Source: Tubulanus polymorphus (lineage: Eukaryota; Nemertea; Palaeonemertea; Tubulaniformes; Tubulanidae). From it: a stretch of DNA of 64,000 nt. A program made the position numbers and the translations under genes. The stretch is taken from the NCBI RefSeq assembly GCF_964204645.1, contig NC_134031.1:17543307-17607306 (forward strand), written 5' to 3'. Below are positions 28,204 to 39,246 of this stretch, in pieces (positions within the stretch are counted from its first letter, which is position 1; each line of letters opens with the position of its first letter). Under the pieces are notes generated by a model. It saw only the letters and a program-made list of their open reading frames with translations, had not been told where the DNA came from and did not search any database.

Positions 28204-31064
28204 AACCGAGATCGTATACAAAAAGACGTTGTATATGACACGATGAGCATTTTATTGAAGCATATAAATATGATAAACTGACGAATGATCAGCAGAGAGC
28301 AATTTTATAGTGCATGGTTTCGTGTGCAGACTAAACCATTTTCTATCTACTTTGAATTAAAAAGTAGTGTTAATAGCGTATATACATTTACGTTATTTAC
28401 TTGATTATCTAAATCAGTAGCTGATGGCTGTTTATTCCGTGACAATCAGAGAAGTGGTCAAATTCATTTCTTATGACACACACACACACATATCTAAAAG
28501 ATAAGCTCTGAATTTTCGCGTTTACAGTTCACAGTATTTCACCGGCACGCACGGCTCTACTTCGTTTATGATTCCGATGAAAGTTTCCCAGACTTTCTGA
28601 TTAGTCGCAGCAAAACAGACAGTTCCTCCACCCCTATACTTCTGTGACTCCTAAAATACATACAACCAAAGCAAAGGCTTTAAGTATCGAATGTTAGTTT
28701 TTCGATAAATTTATTATACAAATTTTGTTTAGGTCGCAAGGTTGATAGATAATTACCATTCTGTTCAGGTCTCCGATGCATACGTAACCACCCTTACTGG
28801 TTTTAGTAGGTGTCACCGCCCATTTTGAATGGTCCTTAGAATACCTGAATTGATGGTTCCCAATCTTAATCGATATGACATTAAAAACCTGTAAGATATT
28901 GAAAGGAATAATATCTGCATTTTGTGACGATTTTCACCGATGTTTTGTGAACCACGAAGCCATTCGTTATAGTTAATTGCATCGATCAGATTGATATGTA
29001 TATAATCAGAGTCCTGTTCAAATAGTTTTGCAAAAGTAAAACGTATATACATTAAATGGTTGATAATAACGTCACGTATTCTTGATTCCTATTTTTGTTA
29101 TTGTAGGAATTTCATTTTTTCTAAGATGTATAATTTTGAAGCAATGAAATGAAAATGAAACGAGGACTGACTTTGTAATCTTTGTCACATTTGGACGATT
29201 CCAATTTTCCACCGGCTCCTATTCTCCAGGTTTCAACGTTCAAGTTAGATTGTAGTTTCGGCGCTACAATGTCCTCGTACAAATCTGGAAATATTCAATC
29301 AATGATTGTCGTTTATTTGATAATCCTGTAATCATTTGCAAGTTACGTTATATGAAAAAAGATGGCAAACCTGCAACGACGTCGCTTCCCTTCGAAAAGG
29401 CACAGAATGACTGCCCGTCAATAGATGTCAATACAGTTTCGTCACAACAAAATTCATCGTTAATTTTTTTCGCGCGGTTCAAGGCGTTAGGGAACAGGAA
29501 AGGGTATTTCGGCGGGACGTTTATGCCATATATGCCTGCCTTGGTCACGTTCAACATCTTCTCTTTTAAAAAAGATGAATATAAAACTTATTTGTCATTT
29601 TGAAATTAGCAATCAGGGCAAATACCTAGCATTTGAATTTTGAGGGGACATAGATACCCGTTAAAGGGTAGTTTAGGATATAACAATAATATCTGCAAAA
29701 CGGCACTTTTCCAAAACTAAATACGGCCCTGGCAATATACGAGCATATGTTAGATACGTAGGTCATTTGTTTGAGTATTATCTTATGCACGACTCTATAT
29801 CTTTACCATCATTAGAAAAGTAAAAAGCTAATTCGAATCAGTAATACCTATGCTTGCAAATTGACTGTGATTCATCGAAATGCACAACATTATTTGCCCG
29901 TTTATGGCGGCGGTCGCGGGATACGAATACGTTTTCGTGTTCGGAAAGTTCGGTACGCTATGGACCAATAGAAAACCAGTCTCTGAATCATACGCTACAA
30001 CACCTTGAAAGTTGAAATAACAATTTTATTTCAAGGGTTCATCCTATCAAAGAACTGTTTACGAAAAAAAAAAACAATCGTCAAACTCATCGTGATTAAA
30101 GAATATTCTTCTGAGTCGAAGCATGGTGGTGGTGCACCTCCTTGATTTCAGGTAACAAAGGCTCGAGTTGTACGTAAAATACGTGCCTTTTTGGTGTGCA
30201 TGTTCGTCATTTCCGTCTAACTTTGATTTTTTCTGATCGTTATACATCATCCAATGTATGTCCTCAATAAAAGATAATTCTTAATGAGATTCTGAATTAT
30301 GCTTAAATTATGCTTACGAAAAAGGTAGAATATATTATTAAACATACATCACTTTACTGTATTTGCAATAATTTCTTACATTTGAGTTCAGGTATATTTG
30401 TTGAAGCGTGTACCCGACTGGTTGCTGGAGTCTGTTTATCAGCGTTTCGGACAACCTGAACTGATTCGAGACACTATCCATGTAATAGAAGTCATATCCG
30501 TCGTCTTTTGCGCTACTTTTCGAAACGGAATTTATTGGCATTTTGTAGACTATAAACCTATCAGAAGATCGCAAGGAAAATATCAGCACCTCTATCATTC
30601 ATTGTCTAGCAACACAATAGTTATCATTTCAAATCAACTCTTGTTCGCTTCTCATGAAAAGGCGAGATGACTCCAACTTCATATTATAGGGTATACCGCT
30701 TGGGTTCAGTTGGTGATTGAAGTGATAAAAGTCTGTAATGACGGTTCTGTTTCAGAAAGTGATCAATAAAATTATTCCAATACTTATATCGTTACCTCAG
30801 AAAATGGCCATTTTTAAAAATAGTTCATACATTAACATACATACCAATCTACAGTGTCGTTGTTCCGGTCTCTACATGTTACATTCTTGGTTTTTAAACC
30901 GTGTACGAAAACTAAGTAAAAGAAAAGGACGCAAATCCCGGCAACGATTGTCAACAGCCTCATCGCGATACCAGCCGATAGACGCACAACCGATGACAGG
31001 GATATATTTTAGCATGATGTTTATATATCCCGTTTAAACTTCCTTGTGCAACGTGGACATGATT
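27510..31064. repeat. Segmental duplication, left copy
   Basis: This block (3' part of the Tan-like gene, spacer, whole DNase II gene and its upstream region) is repeated in the same orientation at 31809-35408. The offset is 4304 bp in the Tan-like part and 4340 bp at DNase II exon 1. In the Tan-like coding part I saw only about one substitution from the re-aligned start; introns and spacer carry scattered substitutions and small indels, including a 33-bp tandem duplication near 32655-32720. Confidence 0.9.
28522..30963 (-). CDS. Deoxyribonuclease II, copy A
   Basis: Acid endonuclease of lysosomes or of the extracellular/gut lumen that degrades DNA of engulfed or ingested cells. Eight exons on the minus strand: 30963-30845, 30557-30380, 30262-30187, 30003-29848, 29562-29371, 29284-29172, 28888-28757, 28650-28522. 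They encode 364 aa (human DNASE2 is 360). It has a signal peptide (MRLLTIVAGICVLFFYLVFV), VDWFIVYKMP, MYNDQ, LVHSVPNFPNTKTYSYP and KDHSKWAV with the catalytic HxK, then CIGDLNRM and RGGGTVCF. Intron 3 starts GC instead of GT (AAAAAG/GCACGT). Only that donor gives the conserved join HQKGVVAYD. The loop after exon 4 reads KAGIYGIN where copy B has NPYIYGRN, closer to the family, so copy A is the more diverged. AATAAA on the minus strand lies at 28251-28256. Confidence 0.92.
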
Positions 31065-31139
31065 TTTTTTTTAGTCACCTGATATTCATACTGACGATAA
31101 AAGCAAATTATCAATAAAAGCTGTTTTATAGTTTATTCA

Positions 31140-31808
31140 ATTGTTTCGGGTATAGACTAAACCATTTTCTGAGTACTTTGAATTAAAAAGTAGAAATACC
31201 GTTATTATACTAATATTTATTACTAAACATACATCACTGAATTTTCAATTATTCCTTACATTCGAGTTAAGGTATATTTGTTGAATCGTGTACCCGACAT
31301 TGGCATTTCGTACTATAAACCTATCACCTCTATAATTCATTGACAAGCAACACAATAATTATCATTTCAAATCAACTCTTGTTCGCTTCTCATGAACAGG
31401 CGAGATGACTCCAACTTCATATTATAGGGTATACCGCTTGGGTTATCAGTTGGTGATAGAAGTGATAGAAGTCTGTAGTGACGGTTCTGTTTCAGAAAGC
31501 GATCAATGAAATCGTTCCAATACTTATATCAGTATCTCAGAAACTGGCCATTTTCAAAAATAGTTCATACATTTACATACATACCAATCTACAGGGTCGT
31601 TGTTCCGATTTCTACATCTTACATTCTTGGTTTTTGCACCGTGTACGAAAACTAAGTAAAAGAAAAGGACGCAAATCCCGGCAACAATTGTCAACAGCCT
31701 CATCGTGGCTATAGTCAAACAGTTCCCAGCGGACAGACACACAACCGATGATAGGGATATGTTTTGTCATGCCGGTGTTTATCCCGCTAAAACTTCCTTG
31801 TGCACTTA
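31140..31808 (-). pseudogene. DNase II fragment (promoter, exon 1 and gutted exon 2)
   Basis: Exon 1 is intact at 31703-31585 and nearly identical to those of the two full copies. The exon 2 remnant at about 31318-31260 lacks some 120 bp of its middle, and exons 3-8 are missing. The fragment joins directly to the truncated Tan-like copy at 31808/31809 after CACTTAAG. The same CTTAAG follows the promoter side of copy B near 35405, which marks it as a duplication boundary. Confidence 0.85.
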
Positions 31809-32507
31809 AGAAGAACGATTTACGGCTTATTCGTACCCAGGATATCTTCAAGGTAACACTGCCTTTTGCTTTTACCGGTACTGGTTTAGTTCTAAACTGC
31901 TAACGCTCTGTATCCAAAATACCCGAAAACCGGACGCAAAATTCCTCGTTATGTGTTGAATAGAGCAATTCTATCAGCTCAAAATATCGTAGATTTGGAA
32001 AGAATTCTGAAGAATGTGAATTATGGTTGCGCATTCGGTTTCAGCGTCAATGCAGCTGACTTTTCTAAATTGCCGGTCACCGCTACATATAATTACGAAG
32101 TTGCGCCATCAGACGAAGCGAAATCCATAGTCAGCAAGATTACGATCCGACCTGAAAGGACTCGTGCTAGCAGAAGTACGAATATCGGATACTATTACCA
32201 TTTCAACATGTACGACCATTACCAAATCGAACAAAACCCGAAATCGATCACAAGTTCGCAACATCGCAAAGCACGCGCGTTTAGACTACCAGTTCCTCGT
32301 AGCGATGACGACGCCCGGGTCATACTGGGAGACACGCTCGATAGAAAGTACCCTATTTACCGGACACCCCGACCAACCGATCCTGGGTGTACTGTAGCGA
32401 CTGGAGAGTTTGACTTGACCAATTGCAAGCTGTCGATTTATAAAAGCAATCCTAAAACCACCAAGATACCGTTGGTCCAGATAGAAATACCTTGCAACAA
32501 CACTTGA
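31809..32507 (+). pseudogene. Tan-like hydrolase pseudogene, 5' truncated
   Basis: Copy of the Tan-like gene beginning at the codons for EERFTAYSYPGYLQGN. About 175 N-terminal residues, including the signal peptide, catalytic cysteine and N-terminal fold, are absent. Small insertions (GCC before TTTTGC near 31861 and an extra A near 31896) disturb the frame, after which the rest is open and almost identical to 27644-28203. The nearly unmutated open part shows that the duplication is recent rather than that the copy is under selection. Confidence 0.88.
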
Positions 32508-32828
32508 AACCGAGATCGTATACAAAAAGACGTTGTATAGGACACGATGAGCATTTTATTGAAGCATATAAATATGATAAACTGACGAATGATCAGCAGA
32601 GAGCAATTTTATAGTGCATGGTTTCGTGTGCAGACTAAACCATTTTCTATCTACTTTGAATTAAAAAGTAGTGTTAATAGCGTATTTTGAATTAAAAAGT
32701 AGTGTTAATAGCGTATATACATTTACGTTATTTACTTGATTATCTAAATAAGTAGCTGATGGCTGTTTATTCCGTGACAATCAGAGAAGTGGTCAAATTC
32801 ATTTCTTATGACACACACACACACATAT

Positions 32829-35303
32829 CTAAAAGATAAGCTCTGAATTTTCGCGTTTACAGCCTTCACAGTATTTCACCGGCACGCACGGCTGTACTTC
32901 GTTTATGATTCCGATGAAAGTTTCCCAGACTTTCTGATTAGTCGCAGCAAAACAGACAGTTCCTCCACCCCTATACTTCTGTGACTCCTAAAATACATAC
33001 AACCAAAGCAAAGGCTTTAAGTATCGAATGTTAGTTTTTCGATAAATTTATTGTACAAATTTAGTTTAGGTCGCAAGGTTGATAGATAATTACCATTCTG
33101 TTCAGGTCTCCGATGCATACGTAACCACCCTTACTGGTTTTAGTAGGTGTCACCGCCCATTTTGAATGGTCCTTAGAATACCTGAATTGATGGTTCCCAA
33201 TCTTAATCGATATGACATTAAAAACCTGTAAGATATTGAAAGGAATAATATCTGCATTTTGTGACGATTTTCACCAATGTTTTGTGAACCACGAAGCCAT
33301 TCTTTTTAGTAAATTGCATCGATCAGATTGATATGTATATAATCAGAGTCCTGTTTAAATAGTTTTGCAAAAGTAAAACGTATATACATTAAATGGTTGA
33401 TAATAACGTCACGTATTCTTGATTCCTATTCTTGTTATTGTAGGAATTTCATTTTTTTAAGTTGTATAATTTTGAAGCAATGAAATGAAACGCGGACTGA
33501 CTTTGTAATCTTTGTCACATTTGGACGATTTCAATTTTCCACCGGCTCCTTTTCTCCAGGTTTCAACGTTCAAGTCAGATTGTAGTGTCGGCGCTACAAT
33601 TTCCTCGTACAATTCTGGAAATATTCAATCAATGATTGTCGTTTATTTGATAATCCTGTAATCATTTGAAAGTTACGTTATATGAAAAACGATGGCAAAC
33701 CTGCAACGACGTCGCTTCCCTTCGAAAAGGCATGGAATGACTGCCCGTCAATAGATGTCAATACAGTTTCGTAAAAACAAAATTCATCGTTAATTTTTTT
33801 CGCGCGGTTCAAGGCGTTAGGGAACAGGAAAGGGTATTTCGGCGGGACGTTTCTGCCATATATGTATGGGTTGGTCACTTGCAGCATCTTCTCTTTAAAA
33901 AAAGATGAATATAAAACTTATTTGTCATTTTGAAATTCGCAATCAGGGCCGTACCTAGCATTTGAATTTTGATGGGGCATAGATACCCGAAAAAGGGTAG
34001 TTTAGGATATAACATTTGGAAATAATCTGCAAAACGGCACTTTTTCAAAACTAAATACGGCCCTGGCAATATACGAGCATATGTTAGATACGTAGGTCAT
34101 TTGTTTGAGTATTATCGTATGCATGACTCTATATCTTAACCATCATTAGAAAAGTAAAAATCTAATTCGAATCAGTAATACCTATGTCTGCAAATTGATA
34201 GTGATTCATCGAAATGCACAACATTATTTGCCCGTATCTGGCGGCGGTCGCGGGATACGAATACGTTTTCGTGTTCGGAAAGTTCGGTACGCTATGGACC
34301 AATAGAAAACCAGTCGCTGAATCATACGCTACAACACCTTGAAAGTTAAAATAACAATTTTATTTCAAGGGTTCTTCCTATCAAAGAATTGTTTACGAAA
34401 AAAAAAACAATCGTCAAACTCATCGTGATTAAAGAATATTCTACTGAGTCGATTGAAGCATGGTGGTGGTGCACCTCCTTGATTTCAGGTAACAAAGGTT
34501 CGAGTTGTACGTAAAATACGTGCCTTTTTGGTGTGCATGTTCGTCATTTTCGTCTAACTTTGATTTTTTCTGATCGTTATACATCGCCCAATGTATGTCC
34601 TCAATAAAAGATAATTCTTAATGAGATTCTGAATTATGCTTAAATTATGCTTACGAAAAAGGTAGAAATATATTACTAAACATACATCACTTAACAATAT
34701 TTGCAATTATTTCTTACATTTGAGTTAAGGTATATTTGTTGAAGCGTGTACCCGACTGGTTGCTGGAGTCTGTTTATCGGCGTTTCGGACAACCTGAACT
34801 GATTCGAGACACTATCCATGTAATAGAAGTCATATCCGTCGCTGTTTGCGCTACTTTGCGGAACGGAATTTATTGGCATTTTGTAGACTATAAACCTATC
34901 AGAAGATCGTAAGGAAACTATCAGCACCTCTATAATTCATTGACAAGTAACACAATAATTATCATTTCAAATCAACCCTTGTTTGCTTCTCATGAACAGG
35001 CGCGATGACTCCAACTTCATATTATAGAGTATACCGCTTGGATTATCAGTTGGTGATAGAAGTGATAGAAGTCTGTAATGACGGTTCTGTTTCAGAAAGC
35101 GATCAATGAAATCATTCCAATACTTAAATCATTATCTCAGAAAATGGCCATTTTCAAAAATAGTTCATACATTTACATACATACCAATCTACAGGGTCGT
35201 TGTTTCGGTTTCTACATCTTACATTTTTGGTTTTTGCACCGTGTACGAAAACGAAGTAAAAGAAAAGGACGCAAATCCCGGCAACAATTGTCAACAGCCT
35301 CAT
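32829..35303 (-). CDS. Deoxyribonuclease II, copy B
   Basis: Second intact DNase II gene with the same eight-exon structure: 35303-35185, 34895-34718, 34599-34524, 34337-34182, 33892-33701, 33614-33502, 33225-33094, 32987-32829. The predicted protein has 374 aa. Signal peptide, VDWFIVYKMP, LVHSVPNFP and KDHSKWAV motifs are kept. A two-base insertion near the old stop changes the end from CEL-stop to CEGCKRENSELIF-stop, adding ten residues. The residues NPYIYGRN and QSFHAFSK are nearer to the family than copy A's KAGIYGIN and QSFCAFSK. The GC-AG intron after HQK is kept. Promoter and exon 1 are nearly identical to those of the fragment at 31140-31808. Two expressed paralogues with slightly different enzymes are possible. 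Confidence 0.9.
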
Positions 35304-35815
35304 CGTGGCTATAGTCAAACAGTTCCCAGCAGACAGGCACACAACCGATGATAGTGATATATTTTGTCATGCTGGTGTTTATCCCGTTTAAACTTCCTTG
35401 TGAACTTAAGGCATGATTTTTTCATTTCCTGGTATATTACTGGATTCATTTCTGTAATCGACAATTTATTTCATATTTGTTTATTATTTCATTATCTATC
35501 TAATGTATATACGGGTTATAGAAAAATAAGTTTTCATTATGTGATGAAGGATCGAAACAAGCGGAAATAAAGGATGGTCCAATACAACGTTTCACAGTCA
35601 AAAGTTCGTTTTTTATTGATAAGTTAGCGTTTACCCACATCAGGCCGCGAACATAATTCACGGTCAATTTAAAAAAACATCCTTATTTTATAATAGAGTA
35701 TGAACTATAAATACTGTATACAAATGTATATCGATAATTATGGAATCAACAAGAAAATATCTTACCCGAATTTATTCTTTACTTGAACTTTGATTTTGAT
35801 TAAGCCTATATTTCA

Positions 35816-36118
35816 CTAAGTCGGGACACGCACACGGGGCGTGTTGTATCGTGTAACATTTAGATGGTAGCCAGTATGGTAACTATGGCGTTGTAAAGCG
35901 TTTTTTTTTTTAAATTCCCAATGCGACACACAGGCCGGGCATATTATCAACGCTGGTGGGACCGTTGGTGCTGGTGGCAGGTAGTTGTGAGATTCCGGTA
36001 GTCGAGGCCCGTCTGTTGGCGATGATTGTACAGGCAGCGTGGCCGGCGCGTGTCGGCTGCCGTCTCCCACGGGCGGACCGGATCGGAGCACGATTGTTTC
36101 GGGGGTATCTCTATACAT
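35816..36118 (-). CDS. Doubtful small open frame, proline-rich
   Basis: An open frame of about 100 codons from the ATG at 36118, rich in Pro, Ser and Arg, with PPALIICPACVSHW in the middle. The region is clearly higher in GC than its surroundings. The CPAC after a Pro-rich stretch loosely recalls the first zinc knuckle of LITAF-like proteins, but no partner exon with the second half was found. No family can be assigned; it may be chance or a relic. Confidence 0.2.
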   Translation of the reverse strand: MYRDTPETIVLRSGPPVGDGSRHAPATLPVQSSPTDGPRLPESHNYLPPAPTVPPALIICPACVSHWEFKKKNALQRHSYHTGYHLNVTRYNTPRVRVPT

Positions 36119-37854
36119 AGTAACGACCGATTTTAACAACGACACAAAATACGGCGTCCTCCATAAAAGTCCATATTATTTAAGATAACGCGATGATTGA
36201 AATTATTGTTTATTCTCGCATTAAATAGGCTTACATTTTGTGAACGTGAATCGAACCTTTTAAGATGTTTACATTTATATTAAGAATTGAAATCGACAAA
36301 CAGCTGCGGGTAGTTGTTTTTGACTGCTGAAAATGTACTAAAAGCGCTTTTAACAATGGATTTTATCAAAGCAATTATATTACAAGAATAAGAATTATGT
36401 TATGATGGGTAATTTTTGATGAGTTAAGTTTTTATTTTAGCTATGTCGTCATGTTTTGTCTCTTGGCATTCCTTCAGAGCGTGTATCCCACAGTCGGGAC
36501 GTGTAATTACGATGTTTATGTAACAGTACTGCTTAGGAAGTTTCTGCAGGCGCGCACAACAATCGCCAGTCGCTGTCAACAACTATTATCGACTCACAAT
36601 TTGTTGTCATTCAGGCGGGATTTGTTTGTTATTTTAACGGTCTGTGTTTGGAATCTGAAATTTTGAAGAGACAGAGGTGTTTTTGAAACGCTAGGAAATA
36701 AAAACTGGATATGAACATTGGAGACAGTCAGAATTTTTCCTCCAAAGAGGTGCGGAACAATGAAAATGGACTTGTTGGGATATTAAATACCCACAATTTA
36801 AGAAGTATTGCATATGGTCTTATGAGAACGCTCATCACAATTTTCACCTTAAATTTTCAACTGTATTCTCGATATAATTTTGAAGTTAAAAACATAATCA
36901 TGAATTTTACACCTTAGAATACAGCTATAAGCACAACCGGTACTCCCATTCAGATCGCTTTCTTTTTTGCATTCATTCCCGCATTAGACTCGTGTGGTGA
37001 TGAGAGGGTCAACACAATTTGTTTGATGATAACATACAAATTACGGTGACCGGCGCCTGTTGCGCTGTTATTAATTGGTTACGATGATTATTGTGATGTT
37101 ACTGGGCAGATTAATTAGTTTTTACAAATCGGAATCACCGGGCGATCATAATAACCCAGACTGTATATCGACGAAAAGCGGGAAAACTTCTATAACATTC
37201 CCCAGAAAGTATTTTATACATAATAACTCCTCATAATTTTAATGGCCAAAACATATTACGTTCAAAACATTTCAAGATGTTTAAAAGTTATGGAATCCGT
37301 AGGACAACTCGATTACTAGCTGTATAGCACTGTGTGCTCTTCCGGATTTCTCGGACTGTAAAATGTTGCTACTACCATCTTAGTAAATGTATGTTATTTG
37401 TCATAAGTTTGACTGTTAAACACTGACTGACAATAAAGCTTAAGAATATGAATGAAAGTTAGACGGGTTAGTTAAGGAAAAATCAATTTCCGTCTTTTGC
37501 CGAAATCATTATGGGAATTCTTCGTATCGAAATTAGTGTCAGAATTTTTAATTCCGAATTACATGAAACTTGAGATCGAGGACAAATTTGTCGATATTCG
37601 TTGAAAGCGATAGCGAGAAATAAAAACCCGTGGAATTTGTAAAGGAAACCTCATGTACCGCTGTATCGGTATGCCTAGCGACAGTCCGGGTGTCATGTGA
37701 CACCACTTTTGGGCAACAAAGAGCCGAGCACGCGTAGCCTATAATTGCTTGCGCACAGCTGTCTTGACTCGGTAACCATTGCAATGTACGCGCGTACGCC
37801 TGGCACGTTCCTCGAATCTGATTGGTCGAGACCGTTTCGGCGCGTCGGATCCGG

Positions 37855-37862
37855 GTATAAAT
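37855..37862 (+). promoter_or_regulatory. TATA box of first HES gene
   Basis: GGGTATAAATACG lies 124-131 bp before the ATG, with an inverted CCAAT box (GATTGGT) about 35 bp upstream and a CACGCG class-C box, bound by HES repressors themselves, near 37729. A TATA promoter with HES-type boxes suits an autoregulated Notch-response gene. Confidence 0.6.
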
Positions 37863-37985
37863 ACGAGTGGAATCCGCAGATTTGGCATCAATCTGTCGAA
37901 CGAGCTCGAAAAGTACACATCTCTCACAGTTTTATATCCCGGAATATTCTCGATCTGTCATTCGAGCGAATAGGCTAATTTCAAA

Positions 37986-39074
37986 ATGACGAACACGTTC
38001 AGAAAATCTGAAGAACCCAAACCATCGGATCGTCGGGTATGTAATGATATTCTGACAACTTACAAGAGAGCGAATATATTCACATATTGTCCTATTTACT
38101 AATTATCTATGCCGACTGAATAATGAAATACATATATAATGTGACAAAATGATTTTATTTTCTAGGTGATGAAACCGGTGATTGAGAAACGTCGACGCGA
38201 GAGAATAAATAGCAGTTTGAGAGAACTGAAGATTATTTTAGAAGCAGTCCTTCATGGCCAGGTTGGTATTTCACATATTCATTGAAGTGAACGCGACCTC
38301 TCCCTTTTGTTTAAAAATCAATTTGAATTTTAAATGTTTTTTCTTTCCGTTTAACAGATTCCACGTGACAGTAAAATGGAGAAAGCGGATATTTTAGAGT
38401 TGACTGTCAACCATTTGCGTCTAAGTCAACGACACCATTTACAAACCATGGCCGCTTACGACCCGAGCGTCATGGACAAGTACCGTACAGGATTCAGCGA
38501 ATGCGCCAGCGAAATCAGTCGCTTCTTGACGGCAAGCGACGGAGTCAGTGATGAACTTCGCGGGAGAGTTCTGAACCATCTCTCTAGCCATGCCTCTACG
38601 ATGAGACCTCACCAACAGTACGCGTGTCAATCGATTCGTACCCCAGTTGACTGGCAGCAGGGAGCGACACCGCCGCATGTTTTCGCGACCGGACTAATAA
38701 ATGGTGGCTGTAGGCAAACGCCATTATTCGAAAATCGCTTGAAACCCATGGACAATAACGATGTAAATGTAAACAGATTCAAAGTAATTAAGGGCACATT
38801 TTCACCCCAGCCATTGGTGAAGAAGGAGATTAGCGCGATGCACGGACTCGATGCCCAATCGGATATTAAGCAAAACTTTTCCGTGAAGAAAGTGCCCGCG
38901 CTCAGATTGAGAGCATCGAACGAAAACAATTTATCAGTCGCCTCGTCCGGTGACAGCGCGTTCAAACCGGTCAAGAGTGAACCACGTGATTGCGTCGAGA
39001 TTGCGCGAGACAATTTAAACATGAATGCCTTACCCGTCATTCCTGATTACGCCAGCATGTGGCGCCCGTGGTGA
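37986..39074 (+). CDS. HES-family bHLH-Orange repressor A
   Basis: Nuclear transcriptional repressor of the Hairy/E(spl) class, typically a Notch target. Exons 37986-38036, 38166-38261 and 38358-39074 encode 287 aa. The basic region KPVIEKRRRERINSSLRELK carries the HES-specific proline, and helix 2 follows as [14 protein letters not shown]. The Orange domain contains KYRTGFSECASEISRFL. The protein ends WRPW, the Groucho-binding tetrapeptide. VKKE and VKSEP are possible SUMO sites. The three-exon layout and the exon break inside the bHLH match the second HES gene at 42521-44078, so the two are local inverted paralogues. AATAAA at 39241 gives a short 3' UTR. Exact orthology (hes1, hes4 or hairy) is not resolved. 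Confidence 0.95.
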
Positions 39075-39240
39075 GACACTCAGAATCTTCCAAAAAACTT
39101 TCCCATCCATCATGGCATCGTGTGATGATAAAATTATTGTACATATGTATAAATACAGATTATGCTATTGTGTATTGTGAATATGAATTGTAGAATTCCA
39201 TTCTTGTTAAAGACGTTAAAAGTCTACTTTTTGTTATTGA

Positions 39241-39246
39241 AATAAA
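39241..39246 (+). terminator. AATAAA polyadenylation signal of HES A
   Basis: AATAAA 167 bp after the stop codon, in an AT-rich 3' UTR. A short 3' UTR fits the unstable mRNAs of HES genes. Confidence 0.6.

Larger units (their letters stand above)
31809..35408. repeat. Segmental duplication, right copy
   Basis: Direct repeat of 27510-31064, holding the Tan-like pseudogene and DNase II copy B. Its left edge abuts the DNase II fragment at 31140-31808, so the array is pair A, then a partial unit, then pair B. Confidence 0.9.
35304..37985. other. Region between DNase II copy B and the first HES gene
   Basis: Duplication similarity ends near 35408. From there to the HES promoter near 37500 the sequence is AT-rich with no recognised gene, apart from a doubtful open frame at 35816-36118. 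Confidence 0.5.

Noticed and set aside
32164..32397. Frame-shifted 77-codon open frame in the Tan-like copies
   Set aside because: Second-frame shadow, present identically in the intact gene at 27860-28093.
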